Shown here one piece after another: positions 16,980-25,354 of a stretch of 64,000 nt of DNA. The stretch comes from Sulfuritalea sp. (lineage in GTDB: Bacteria; Pseudomonadota; Gammaproteobacteria; Burkholderiales; Rhodocyclaceae): contig JADJVS010000016.1 in assembly GCA_016710465.1 (NCBI GenBank), positions 620,001 through 684,000 of the forward strand, read 5' to 3'. Within the stretch, counting starts at the first letter, position 1. The number at the start of each line of letters is the position of its first letter. A program made the translations under genes and the position numbers. A model generated the notes under the pieces. That model was not told the origin of the DNA and ran no database searches. It worked only from the letters and a program-made list of their open reading frames with translations.

Positions 16980-19358
16980 TTATCCCCGCAAGGACGCAGA
17001 GAAATCGCGACGGGCAACCGCCAGCAGATCGGCGATCACCGCGTCCACTTCCGCATCTTCGAGAGTTCGTTGAGTATCTTGCATAACTATCCGGAACGCA
17101 AGGCTTTTTTCGCCTTCGGCGAGGCCTTTGCCGGAATACACATCGAATAAAGCCACATCGCGCACGATGGCCGGTGCCGCTGCTTTCAGGCCCGCGAGCA
17201 GGGGGCCAAGCGCCTGGCTCTGCGGCGCCACCAGGGCCAGGTCACGAACTACCACCGGAAAGCGCGAGACCTCGGCGTAAGCGGGGAAAGGCGTTACCAG
17301 CATGGCCGACAATTCGACCTCGAATACCACGGGTACCGTACCCAGTTCGTACTTCTGCGCCCAACGCGGATGGAGTTCGCCGATGTAGCCGACGCCGACA
17401 CCATCCAGCCGGAGTTCGGCACAGCGCGCAGGGTGCAGTGCCGGATGCGCGGCCTTGGCGAACTCCACCCGTCGCGGCGCAAACAAGGCCTCGACGTCGG
17501 CCTTGAGGTCATAGAAATCCACGCGCCGTGACGGCACGCCCCATTGCTCGGGCTGTGCCGGGCCGGCTGCCAGGGCGCCCAGGCGCAAGGGCTGGGCAAA
17601 GCCATCGACCGGGCCGGCGCCCGCCTCGCGGCGGAAGCAGCGACCGATCTCGAACACGCGCACGCGTTCGATCTGGCGCTTGCGATTGGCCGCCAGCGTG
17701 CCGACCAGGCCGCCGATCAGGGTCGAACGCATCACACCCATCTGGCTGGCGATCGGATTGGCGAGGACCACCGGTGCGGCGTTGGCGGCAAAGTCAGTCT
17801 CCCAGGCGGCTTCAACAAAACTGTAAGTGACGACCTCGTGGAAATCGCGTTCCGCGACTTGTCGCCGTAGCGCCATCGCCGACTTCTGCGATTCGCCGGC
17901 CGGCATCATCGCCATGCGCGCCACAGGCGGCGCAGAGGGGATGCTGTCGTAGCCGTGGAGGCGGGCGATTTCCTCGATCAGGTCTTCCTCGATCTCGATG
18001 TCGAAGCGAAAGCTCGGCGGCGTCACGCGGAAGCCTTCGGCGAGGCGTTCCACCTGCAGGCTCAGGCTCTTCAGCATGGCCTCGATGCGTTCCTCGGGCA
18101 AGGTGATGCCGAGTACGCGAGCCACGCGAGCAATGCGCAGCGTCACCGGGCGACGTTGCGGCAAGTGCTCGGGCGCCACGGCCTCGACCACTGGGCCGGG
18201 CCGGCCGCCGCAGGTTTCCAGGACCAGTTGCGTTGCGCGTTCGATGGCGCGGCGCTGCAGTTCGAAATCAACGCCGCGTTCGTAGCGATGCGAGGCGTCG
18301 GACGAGAAGCCCAGCGCACGCGCCTTGCCGGCGATCGCCGCCGGCGGGAAGAAGGCGCTCTCAAGAAAAAGGTCGCGCGTCGTGTTCGTGATTCCGGAAT
18401 GCTCGCCGCCCATGATGCCGGCCATGGCCAGCGGCTTTTCGTCGTCGGCGATCAATGCGGTGTCCGGGCCGGGAACCACGGCCTGTTCGTTCAGCAGCAG
18501 CAGCTTTTCACCGGGGGTCGGCAGGCGCACGTGAATCGCGCCCGCAAGTTCGGCATCATCGAAGGCATGCAGCGGCTGGCCGATTTCCAGCATCACGTAG
18601 TTGGTGACATCGACCAGGAAGGAAATCGAACGAATGCCGCTGCGCTCGATGCGGCGCTTCATCCATTCCGGCGTTGGCGCGTTGGCGTTGACGCCGCGAA
18701 TGATGCGGCCGCAGTAGCGCGAACACGATGCCGGCGCGTCGAGCCGGATCGCGCGCTGGTCGTCGATCACCGTCGCTGCTGGATTGATTGCCGGAACATT
18801 CAGCGGCACGCCGGTCAGTGCCGAAAGCTCGCGTGCGACGCCCAGCAAGGAAAGGCAATCGGCGCGATTCGGTGTGAGCTTGATGGTGATCTTGCGATCA
18901 TCGAGGTCCAGGTGCTTGCGAATGTCCTCGCCGACGATGGCATCGGCCGCCAGCGGCAGCAGCCCCGCGTGGTCTTCAGACAAGCCGAGTTCGCGAGCCG
19001 AGCAAAGCATGCCGTGGCTTTCGATACCGCGTACCTTGGCCTTTTTGATCTCAATGCCGGGCAGGGTCGCGCCGACCCGCGCACAGGGCACCTTCATGCC
19101 GGCGGCAACGTTGGGTGCGCCGCAAACGATCTGCAAAGGTGCCGCCTCGCCGACATCGACCGAGCAAAGCTTGAGCTTGTCGGCGTCGGGGTGCTTCTCG
19201 ACGCTCAGCACATGGGCCACGACAACGCCGGCAAACTCGGGCGCGACGGGCTCGTTCTCCTCGACTTCCAGGCCGGCCATGGTCAACAGGTGGCACAGTT
19301 CCTCGTTCGAGAGCGCGGGATTGCACAGGCTGCGTAGCCAGGATTCGGAAAATTGCAT
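16980..19358 (-). CDS. pheT: Phenylalanine--tRNA ligase beta subunit
   Basis: 792-aa subunit of the (alpha-beta)2 PheRS. N-terminal MQFSESWLRSLCNPAL leads to a tRNA-binding OB-fold around residues 40-150 (HVLSVEKHPDADKLKLCSVD, APNVAAGMKVP). The B3/4 editing domain, B5 domain, class II-like core and C-terminal ferredoxin-like anticodon-binding domain (PFPAYAEVSRFPVVVRDLAL) follow. Full length for the family (E. coli 795 aa). Translated 25 bp after pheS in the same operon. Confidence 0.97.
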   Translation of the reverse strand: MQFSESWLRSLCNPALSNEELCHLLTMAGLEVEENEPVAPEFAGVVVAHVLSVEKHPDADKLKLCSVDVGEAAPLQIVCGAPNVAAGMKVPCARVGATLPGIEIKKAKVRGIESHGMLCSARELGLSEDHAGLLPLAADAIVGEDIRKHLDLDDRKITIKLTPNRADCLSLLGVARELSALTGVPLNVPAINPAATVIDDQRAIRLDAPASCSRYCGRIIRGVNANAPTPEWMKRRIERSGIRSISFLVDVTNYVMLEIGQPLHAFDDAELAGAIHVRLPTPGEKLLLLNEQAVVPGPDTALIADDEKPLAMAGIMGGEHSGITNTTRDLFLESAFFPPAAIAGKARALGFSSDASHRYERGVDFELQRRAIERATQLVLETCGGRPGPVVEAVAPEHLPQRRPVTLRIARVARVLGITLPEERIEAMLKSLSLQVERLAEGFRVTPPSFRFDIEIEEDLIEEIARLHGYDSIPSAPPVARMAMMPAGESQKSAMALRRQVAERDFHEVVTYSFVEAAWETDFAANAAPVVLANPIASQMGVMRSTLIGGLVGTLAANRKRQIERVRVFEIGRCFRREAGAGPVDGFAQPLRLGALAAGPAQPEQWGVPSRRVDFYDLKADVEALFAPRRVEFAKAAHPALHPARCAELRLDGVGVGYIGELHPRWAQKYELGTVPVVFEVELSAMLVTPFPAYAEVSRFPVVVRDLALVAPQSQALGPLLAGLKAAAPAIVRDVALFDVYSGKGLAEGEKSLAFRIVMQDTQRTLEDAEVDAVIADLLAVARRDFSASLRG

Positions 19359-19383
19359 GACGGGTCAGGCTCGCACGTGGTGC

Positions 19384-20430
19384 TCAGTGAAATTGCGAAA
19401 GGAAACGCAGGTCGCCTTCAAAGAACAGGCGCAAATCGTTTATGCCATAGCGCAGCATGGTCAGCCGGTCCGGCCCCATGCCGAAGGCGAAGCCGGTGTA
19501 CTTTTCCGGATCGAAGCCGCCGAAGCGCAGGACATTGGGATGAACCATGCCGCAGCCCGCGATCTCCAGCCAGCGGCCTTCGAGCGCGCCGCTCATGAAG
19601 GCGACGTCGATCTCGGCCGAAGGCTCGGTAAAGGGGAAGAAGGACGGACGAAAGCGCACCTTCATGTCATCCGATTCGAAGAAGCGACGCAGGAAATCGG
19701 CGACAACGCCCTTCAGGTCGGCAAAGCTGACGGTCTCGCCGACCCAGAGGCCTTCAACCTGGTGGAACATCGGCGAATGCGTGGCATCGGAATCGACACG
19801 ATAGACACGGCCGGGGCAAATCACCCGCAGCTCGGGCATGGTCAAGGCATCACGATAACGTTCGGTGTGCGCGAGCATGGCGCGGATCTGCACCGGGCTG
19901 GTATGCGTGCGCAACAGCACGTCATCATGCACCTTGCCATCCTCGCCCAGAAGATAGAAGGTATCGTGCATCGAGCGCGCGGGATGGTTCTCCGGCGTGT
20001 TGAGCGCGGTGAAGTTGTGCCAGTCGGTCTCGATCTCGGGACCGTCGGCAACGTCGAAGCCGATGGAGCGGAACAGTTGCTCGATGCGATCGAGGCTGAT
20101 GGTCACCGGGTGCAGGCCGCCGCGCGGCAAGCCGCGTCCGGGCAGCGTCACATCCAGCGCCTCGGTCGCCAGTTGGGCTTCGAGCTGCGCATTCTTCAGC
20201 GCCTCGCGCCGTGTCGCCAGCGCCGACTCTATGCATTCCTTGGCAACATTGATGGCGGCACCCGCCGTCTTGCGTTCGTCGGGCGGCAGCTTGCCCAGAC
20301 CCTTCAGCAGGGCAGTCAGCGAGCCCTCTTTGCCGAGGTAGCGCGCCTTGGCGTCCTCCAGCTTTGCCGGCTCGGTGGCGGCGGCAAAGTCGGCCGTCGC
20401 GGAGGCTACGAGTTGGTCCAGGTTGTCCAT
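19384..20430 (-). CDS. pheS: Phenylalanine--tRNA ligase alpha subunit
   Basis: 348-aa catalytic subunit charging tRNA-Phe. N-terminal coiled coil (residues 1-90), then the class II core: HPARSMHDTFYL, HTSPVQIRAML, motif 2 GRVYRVDSDATHSPMFHQVE and motif 3 FGMGPDRLTMLRYGINDLR. Downstream of a hairpin-U-run element that separates it from rplT and may control read-through. Confidence 0.97.
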   Translation of the reverse strand: MDNLDQLVASATADFAAATEPAKLEDAKARYLGKEGSLTALLKGLGKLPPDERKTAGAAINVAKECIESALATRREALKNAQLEAQLATEALDVTLPGRGLPRGGLHPVTISLDRIEQLFRSIGFDVADGPEIETDWHNFTALNTPENHPARSMHDTFYLLGEDGKVHDDVLLRTHTSPVQIRAMLAHTERYRDALTMPELRVICPGRVYRVDSDATHSPMFHQVEGLWVGETVSFADLKGVVADFLRRFFESDDMKVRFRPSFFPFTEPSAEIDVAFMSGALEGRWLEIAGCGMVHPNVLRFGGFDPEKYTGFAFGMGPDRLTMLRYGINDLRLFFEGDLRFLSQFH

Positions 20431-20454
20431 TGATCAGGAAAGAGAAGCGGGAGT

Positions 20455-20487
20455 AAAAAAGGAGGCCCCAACAGCCTGGGCCTCCTT
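20455..20487 (-). terminator. Intrinsic terminator or attenuator between rplT and pheS
   Basis: Leftward RNA: GGAGGCCC (20485-20478) pairs with GGGCCTCC (20468-20461) around a 9-nt loop, followed by six Us (20460-20455). It lies about 25 nt before the pheS ATG inside an otherwise continuous operon, so partial termination or attenuation is likely. I do not see a Phe-rich leader peptide between rplT and the hairpin. Confidence 0.75.
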
Positions 20488-20505
20488 CTCCGGGTACTGC
20501 GGAAA

Positions 20506-20865
20506 TCAGGCCGTCAGCTTCGCCTTGGCCTGTGCGGCCAGTGCGGCAAATGCCGGCTTGTCGAATACCGCCAGATCGGCCAGCACCTTGCGATCGACTT
20601 CGATCGACGCCTTCTTCAGGCCATTCATGAAGGTGCTGTACTTCATCCCCAGTTCACGGGCTGCCGCGTTGATACGGGCAATCCAAAGGACGCGGAACTG
20701 ACGCTTGCGCTGACGGCGGTCGCGGTAGGCATACTGCCCGGCCTTCATCACCGCCTCTTTGGCGATGCGATAGACCTTGCTGCGACGGCCGCGGTAGCCC
20801 TTGGCCAGGTCGAGAACCTTCTTGTGGCGCGCGCGCGCCGTTACACCACGTTTGACTCTTGGCAT
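20506..20865 (-). CDS. rplT: 50S ribosomal protein L20
   Basis: 119-aa primary 23S rRNA-binding protein, start MPRVKRGVTARARHKK, with the family signature around KYSTFMNGLKKASIEVDRKVL. The ATG at 20865 has a strong AAGGAG ribosome binding site; longer in-frame readings are artefacts. Member of infC-rpmI-rplT; in other bacteria L20 represses translation of this operon, but I cannot identify its operator here. Confidence 0.97.
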   Translation of the reverse strand: MPRVKRGVTARARHKKVLDLAKGYRGRRSKVYRIAKEAVMKAGQYAYRDRRQRKRQFRVLWIARINAAARELGMKYSTFMNGLKKASIEVDRKVLADLAVFDKPAFAALAAQAKAKLTA

Positions 20866-20876
20866 GGCGTCTCTCC

Positions 20877-21074
20877 TTAGGCGTTCGGCAGCATGGCGCG
20901 GACCGACTTGACGTCGGAGGCATGCACGGCAAGGACGCCGCGCAACTGGCGCTTGCTCTTGGTGGTTTTCTTGGTAAGGATGTGGCGCTTGAACGCCCCA
21001 CCGCGCTTGATGCCACCCGAAGCGCGCACGATAAAGCGCTTCTTGGCACCGCTCTTGGTCTTCATCTTCGGCAT
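20877..21074 (-). CDS. rpmI: 50S ribosomal protein L35
   Basis: 65-aa basic ribosomal protein, MPKMKTKSGAKKRFIV with KRGGAFKRHILTKKTTKSKR. ATG at 21074 with GGGAGA ribosome binding site. Placed 11 bp before rplT and 114 bp after infC; the longer gap is where an L20-responsive leader would sit in other species. Confidence 0.96.
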   Translation of the reverse strand: MPKMKTKSGAKKRFIVRASGGIKRGGAFKRHILTKKTTKSKRQLRGVLAVHASDVKSVRAMLPNA

Positions 21075-21188
21075 CGAAGATCTCCCTATTGCATGGCTGC
21101 CAGGTGTTTCCCGCCTCGGGAACGCTTGATGACCCGCAACCACTTCTTGTTTCCGCCTGCATGACAGGTGGAACGTCCTGCTACAAAC

Positions 21189-21716
21189 TCATGCCGCCTT
21201 CTTCTTCGACGGCGCCAGCACCATGATCAACTGGCGCCCTTCCATCTTCGGCCACTGCTCGACCAGCGCCTGCTGTTCGAGATCCAACTTGATCCGCTCC
21301 AGCATGCGCATGCCGATTTCCTGATGGGCCATTTCACGACCCCGGAAGCGCAGCGTGATTTTCGCCTTGTCGCCTTCGCCCAAGAACTTGATCACGTTGC
21401 GCAGCTTGATCTGGTAATCGTTCTCGTCGGTACCGGGGCGGAACTTCACTTCCTTCACCACCACCTGCTTCTGCTTCAGCTTGGCCTCGTGCTGGCGCTT
21501 GGCTTCCTGGTACTTGAACTTGCCGATGTCCATGATCTTGCAGACCGGCGGCGCCGCCATCGGCGCAATTTCCACCAGATCCAGACCGGCTTCTTCTGCC
21601 AGCGTCAGCGCCTGACGGATAGGGACTATGCCCAGTTGTTCGCCGCCTTCCCCGACCAAACGGACCTCGGGAGCGGTTATTTCCTCATTGAGGCGCTGCG
21701 TCTTTTCTTGAGCGAT
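21189..21716 (-). CDS. infC: Translation initiation factor IF-3, AUC start
   Basis: 175 aa. IF3 keeps 30S subunits free and checks start codons. The reading frame begins at ATC (21716) with the family N terminus IAQEKTQRLNEEITAPEVRL, preceded by GGAG about 10 nt upstream. Starting at the first conventional start codon (TTG, 21659) would delete the first 19 conserved residues. Non-AUG starts (AUU, AUC or AUA) in infC are the basis of IF3 autoregulation in other bacteria. Both the N-terminal domain and the C-terminal domain (KVTLRFRGREMAHQEIGM-type) are complete. 28 bp after thrS. Confidence 0.95.
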   Translation of the reverse strand: MAQEKTQRLNEEITAPEVRLVGEGGEQLGIVPIRQALTLAEEAGLDLVEIAPMAAPPVCKIMDIGKFKYQEAKRQHEAKLKQKQVVVKEVKFRPGTDENDYQIKLRNVIKFLGEGDKAKITLRFRGREMAHQEIGMRMLERIKLDLEQQALVEQWPKMEGRQLIMVLAPSKKKAA

Positions 21717-21744
21717 GGTTCAATTCTCCATAAAAATCAAAAAG

Positions 21745-23661
21745 TCAGACCTCCGAACTTCGGTTGCATTTCTCATGCAACAGACGATCGATCAAGGCCT
21801 GGGGGGACATCTGCCCGAGATCCTTATTGCCGCGGGCACGCAAAGCAACCAACCCTGCCGCCTCTTCCTTGTCACCCACGACAACGATGTAAGGCCGCTT
21901 CAACAAGCTATGTTCCCGTATTTTATAGTTAATTTTCTCACCGCGCAAATCACATTCGACACGCAAACCGGCCTCGCGCAGCATTTTCGCGACATTTTCT
22001 GCGTAGTCGGCCTGGCCTTCCGAGATGCTGGTCACCACCGCCTGCACCGGCGCCAGCCATAGCGGAAAGGCGCCGGCATGGTTTTCCACCAGGATGCCGA
22101 TGAAGCGCTCCAGCGAGCCGAGGATCGCTCGATGCAACATCACCGGCGTGTGGCGGGCGTTGTCCTCGCCCACGTATTCGGCCCCAAGGCGCTGCGGCAT
22201 GGAGAAATCGACCTGCACGGTACCGCACTGCCAGGAACGCCCGATGGCATCCTTGATATGAAACTCGATCTTCGGGCCATAGAAGGCACCTTCACCCGGC
22301 AACTCTTCCCAGTTCAGGCCACTGGCCGACAGCGACGCACGCAGGGCCGCCTCGGCCTTGTCCCAGACTTCGTCGGAACCAACTCGGCTGGCCGGGCGCA
22401 AGGCCAATTTGACGGCCACATCGGCAAACCCGAAGTCGGAATACACCTGGCGCACCAGCGAATTGAAGGCGGTGACTTCGGGCTGGATCTGGTCGTCGGT
22501 GCAGAAGATGTGGCCATCGTCTTGCGTAAAGCCGCGCACCCGCATCACGCCATGCAGCGCGCCCGACGGCTCGTTGCGGTGACAGGAGCCGAACTCGCCG
22601 TAGCGCAACGGCAGTTCGCGGTAGGACCGCACGTCGGTATTGAACAACTGGATGTGTCCGGGGCAGTTCATCGGCTTGACGCCGTAATCACGATTCTCCG
22701 ACGCGGTGGTAAACATGTTGGCGTGAAAGTGCTCCCAGTGGCCCGACTTTTCCCACAGGGCGCGATCGAGGATCTGCGGGCAGCGCACCTCCTGATAGCC
22801 ATTGTCGCGATATACCTTGCGCATATACTGCTCGACTTCCTGCCACACCGTCCAGCCGTGCGGATGCCAGAAAACCAGGCCCGGCGCCTCCTCCTGCAGG
22901 TGGAAGAGGTCGAGTTGGCGACCGAGCTTGCGATGGTCACGCTTTTCGGCTTCTTCCAGCATGTGCAGGTAGGCATCGAGTTCTTCCTTCTTTGCCCAGG
23001 CCGTGCCATAAATTCGCTGCAATTGTTCGTTCTTCGAGTCGCCGCGCCAGTAGGCCCCGGCCACCTTCATCAGTTTGAAATACCTGAGCCTGCCGGTCGA
23101 CGGGACATGCGGACCGCGGCACAGGTCGATGAAGTCACCTTCGCGATACAGCGAGACCTCTTCGCCCTGGGGGATCGCGGCAATCAGCTCAGCCTTGTAG
23201 TGTTCGCCGATGGACTTGAAAAACTCGACCGCCTTGTCGCGCGCCCAAACTTCGCGCGTGACGGGAAAGTCCTTCTTCGACAATTCGGCCATGCGCTTTT
23301 CGATCGTCGCCAGGTCTTCCGGCGTGAATGGCCGCTGGTAGGCGAAGTCGTAGTAGAAGCCGTTTTCGACCACCGGGCCGATGGTCACCTGCGCCTCGGG
23401 GAATAGCTCCTTCACCGCATAGGCCATCAAGTGCGAGGTCGAATGGCGAATGATTTCCAGGCCGTCGGCATCCTTGTCGGTGACAATCGCCAACTGCGCG
23501 TCGCGCTCGATCAGAAAGGTGGTATCGACCAGCACGCCATCGACGCGGCCGGCAATCGCCGCCTTGGCCAGCCCGGCGCCGATAGAGGCGGCAACTTCCG
23601 CCACGGTAATGGCGATCGGATACTCGCGTTTCGATCCATCGGGCAGGGTGATCACCGGCAT
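21745..23661 (-). CDS. thrS: Threonine--tRNA ligase
   Basis: 638-aa class II synthetase (E. coli 642). TGS domain (residues 1-62, MPVITLPDGSKREYPI), editing domain with HSTSHLMAYA and DLCRGPHVPSTG (HxxxH and CxxxH), catalytic core with zinc cysteine in MNCPGHIQLF, and a C-terminal anticodon-binding domain (VTSISEGQADYAENV). ATG at 23661 fits the family start; a 56-codon upstream extension overlaps the leader hairpin and is not coding. First gene of the thrS-infC-rpmI-rplT-pheS-pheT-ihfA-merR operon. Confidence 0.97.
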   Translation of the reverse strand: MPVITLPDGSKREYPIAITVAEVAASIGAGLAKAAIAGRVDGVLVDTTFLIERDAQLAIVTDKDADGLEIIRHSTSHLMAYAVKELFPEAQVTIGPVVENGFYYDFAYQRPFTPEDLATIEKRMAELSKKDFPVTREVWARDKAVEFFKSIGEHYKAELIAAIPQGEEVSLYREGDFIDLCRGPHVPSTGRLRYFKLMKVAGAYWRGDSKNEQLQRIYGTAWAKKEELDAYLHMLEEAEKRDHRKLGRQLDLFHLQEEAPGLVFWHPHGWTVWQEVEQYMRKVYRDNGYQEVRCPQILDRALWEKSGHWEHFHANMFTTASENRDYGVKPMNCPGHIQLFNTDVRSYRELPLRYGEFGSCHRNEPSGALHGVMRVRGFTQDDGHIFCTDDQIQPEVTAFNSLVRQVYSDFGFADVAVKLALRPASRVGSDEVWDKAEAALRASLSASGLNWEELPGEGAFYGPKIEFHIKDAIGRSWQCGTVQVDFSMPQRLGAEYVGEDNARHTPVMLHRAILGSLERFIGILVENHAGAFPLWLAPVQAVVTSISEGQADYAENVAKMLREAGLRVECDLRGEKINYKIREHSLLKRPYIVVVGDKEEAAGLVALRARGNKDLGQMSPQALIDRLLHEKCNRSSEV

Positions 23662-23674
23662 TCTCAGGCTCCAG

Positions 23675-23724
23675 AAAAAGCAACAGGGCGCACACTCCGC
23701 GCGAAAATCACGCGCTGCGCCCTG
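23675..23724 (-). promoter_or_regulatory. thrS leader hairpin with U-run, possible attenuator
   Basis: In the leftward leader CAGGGCGCA (23724-23716) pairs perfectly with TGCGCCCTG (23692-23684). An inner GCGCG/CGCGC stem (23715-23711 with 23703-23699) stacks on it with a 6-nt bulge. UUGC and five Us follow, 13 nt before the thrS ATG. The U-run after a strong stem looks like a terminator; closeness to the ribosome site also allows translational control. Confidence 0.55.
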
Positions 23725-23740
23725 CATTTCAAGGGGTGAA

Positions 23741-23749
23741 ATTTTATCA
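23741..23749 (-). promoter_or_regulatory. Extended -10 promoter of the thrS operon
   Basis: Read leftward: TGATAAAAT, an extended -10 with five of six matches to TATAAT, about 80 bp before thrS. No clear -35 seen. The leader hairpin begins some 17 nt downstream, in the transcribed region. Confidence 0.5.
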
Positions 23750-23809
23750 CAGCGCGCCAGTGGCTTACGGCATGATTGCGGCCTCTGACACACCAACGAA
23801 AGGCCGGCA

Positions 23810-24235
23810 ATGGATATCGACGGATTCATGGAAAGCTATAAGCGCGCCTGGGAAACAAGTGACGAAAACCTGCTTGCCTCCCTGTTCGCCACGGATGGCA
23901 GCTATCGCAATACCCCCTTCGCCGTGCAAGCGGGACACGAGGCGATCAAGCAATATTGGCAACGCACCAAGTTGCAGAGCGACATCCACCTCAGCTTTGA
24001 AGTCCTCGAACGCCACGCCACGGGGGGCATCGCGCATTGGCGCACCCGCTACCAGGTGACTTCGGAAGACATGTTCAAGATGTGGGCAGCCTCCACCGGT
24101 ACCAACATGCTGGCGCGCAAGGAAGGTGATCCCCTGCCCCGCCTGGTGTTGGACGGCATCGCCGTGGTCGAGTTCGACGTCGCCGGCCTTTGCCGAGAGC
24201 TCCGCCTGTGGTGGCACAGCAAGGTAGACGATTGA
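23810..24235 (+). CDS. NTF2-like (SnoaL-type) domain protein
   Basis: 141-aa single-domain protein of the NTF2-like/SnoaL cone fold: MESYKRAWETSDENLLASLF, then ATDGSYRNTPFAVQAGHEAI, then HWRTRY near residue 80. This pattern is typical of small alpha+beta-barrel proteins with ligand-binding or isomerase roles; no catalytic pair can be assigned. AAAGG lies ahead of the ATG. Divergent from thrS and followed at once by a bidirectional terminator, so transcribed alone. Confidence 0.8.
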   Translation: MDIDGFMESYKRAWETSDENLLASLFATDGSYRNTPFAVQAGHEAIKQYWQRTKLQSDIHLSFEVLERHATGGIAHWRTRYQVTSEDMFKMWAASTGTNMLARKEGDPLPRLVLDGIAVVEFDVAGLCRELRLWWHSKVDD

Positions 24236-24255
24236 ATGTGGCGGCACAAAAAACG

Positions 24256-24280
24256 AAAAGCCACCCGGGGGTGGCTTTTT
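24256..24280. terminator. Bidirectional intrinsic terminator
   Basis: AAAAGCCACC (24256-24265) pairs with GGTGGCTTTT (24270-24279) around CGGG. It ends the NTF2-like gene rightward and tRNA-Val leftward. Confidence 0.88.
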
Positions 24281-24312
24281 CGTGACTTGCCGAGCCAGTT
24301 TCATGGGGAAAC

Positions 24313-24389
24313 TGGTAGGCGCGATTGGACTCGAACCAACGACCCCCACCATGTCAAGGTGGTGCTCTAACCAGCTGAGCTACGCGCCT
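24313..24389 (-). tRNA. tRNA-Val (anticodon GAC)
   Basis: 77 nt with encoded CCA. Acceptor stem AGGCGCG/CGCGCCT, D arm TAGCTCAGCTGGTTAGAGCA, anticodon stem CCACC/GGTGG with loop TTGACAT (anticodon GAC), T loop TTCGAGT. It has its own consensus promoter and a terminator about 33 bp downstream. Confidence 0.95.
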
Positions 24390-24410
24390 GGGGCCTGCAA
24401 AGAGGCGCGA

Positions 24411-24438
24411 ATTGTACCCGAATCGCGCCGGCGGTCAA
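24411..24438 (-). promoter_or_regulatory. Sigma-70 promoter of tRNA-Val
   Basis: Read leftward: TTGACC (24438-24433), 16-bp spacer, TACAAT (24416-24411), about 22 bp before the tRNA. Five of six matches in each box. Confidence 0.8.
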
Positions 24439-24458
24439 TCACTTCGATGGCGCGCGCC

Positions 24459-25352
24459 CTAGTTGCCCTCGTCGTTCGGCTTCTGGATCAGATCCTTGAG
24501 CAGATTGCTCATCGGAATCCGCAGATTGATGCCCTTCGGCGGAATCGGCGACAGGAACCATTTGTTGTACAGCCGTTCCAGTTCTCCGCTCTTCATCATT
24601 TCCCTGAGAGCCCCATCAACGATTTTCTTCAACTCCGGATCGTCCCGTCGCATTACCACGGCATAGGGCTCGAAACCAAAATTGTCTTCGATGAATCGTA
24701 GCTTGTCGGCATGCGGCGAGTTGGCCACCAAACCCGCGAGCAGCGCCTCGTCCGCGACGAATACATCCGCCTGGCTGGACACCACCATCGACAGCGATTC
24801 GCCATTGTTGCGCCCCGCCTTGGCGCGACTCGAGAACTTCCGTGTGTTGAGAACACCGCGCACCACGCGTTCCGTCGTCGTACCGGCGGTAGTAACGACA
24901 ACCTTGCCATCCAGATCGGCAACTCCCTTGATCGGGGATTCATTGCGTACCACCGCCTTGACGCCCGATACGAAAGTGGTCAGGCCAAATGCCACCTGCT
25001 GCTGGCGAATTCGCGTGTTCGTTGTCGACCCGCACTCCAGATCGATCATCCCCGACTGCAGCATCAGGAAACGGGACGAGGCGGTTACCGGCACCGTCAC
25101 CACCCTCAGCGCCGGGTCGTCGACGGCCTCCTTGATGGCATCGACGACGCGAGCACAGATGTCCAGCGAATAGCCCACGGGCTCGTCACCCACCATGTAG
25201 GAAAATGGCATGGCGAACTCGCGATGCCCGACGTAAATGGCGCGGTACTCACGCACTTTTTCCAGGGTGGTCAGCGCCACACCTTGCGCCATAGCGGCCG
25301 GCGACACGAACATCAAGGCAAGGACAAGCCCAAGGCGAACCATAGCGCGCAT
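24459..25352 (-). CDS. Periplasmic amino-acid-type solute-binding protein (family 3)
   Basis: 297 aa with signal peptide (MRAMVRLGLVLALMFVSPAAMAQ). The fold is bilobal family 3: the first lobe includes VGYSLDICARVVDAIK; then come SRFLMLQSGMIDLECGSTTN and KVVVTTAGTTTERVVRG; the second lobe ends with LYNKWFLSPIPPKGINL. It resembles glutamate/aspartate-binding GltI. No permease or ATPase gene lies nearby. The ATG is at 25352, 2 bp after the TolC-like gene on the same strand, so it probably belongs to the adhesin-export operon. A sensory or accessory role is inferred; the ligand is unknown. Confidence 0.85.
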   Translation of the reverse strand: MRAMVRLGLVLALMFVSPAAMAQGVALTTLEKVREYRAIYVGHREFAMPFSYMVGDEPVGYSLDICARVVDAIKEAVDDPALRVVTVPVTASSRFLMLQSGMIDLECGSTTNTRIRQQQVAFGLTTFVSGVKAVVRNESPIKGVADLDGKVVVTTAGTTTERVVRGVLNTRKFSSRAKAGRNNGESLSMVVSSQADVFVADEALLAGLVANSPHADKLRFIEDNFGFEPYAVVMRRDDPELKKIVDGALREMMKSGELERLYNKWFLSPIPPKGINLRIPMSNLLKDLIQKPNDEGN

Positions 25353-25354
25353 CG

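Noticed and set aside
21075..21188. L20 translational operator between infC and rpmI
   Set aside because: The 114-bp gap is a likely place, but I cannot draw the known pseudoknot or mimic with confidence.
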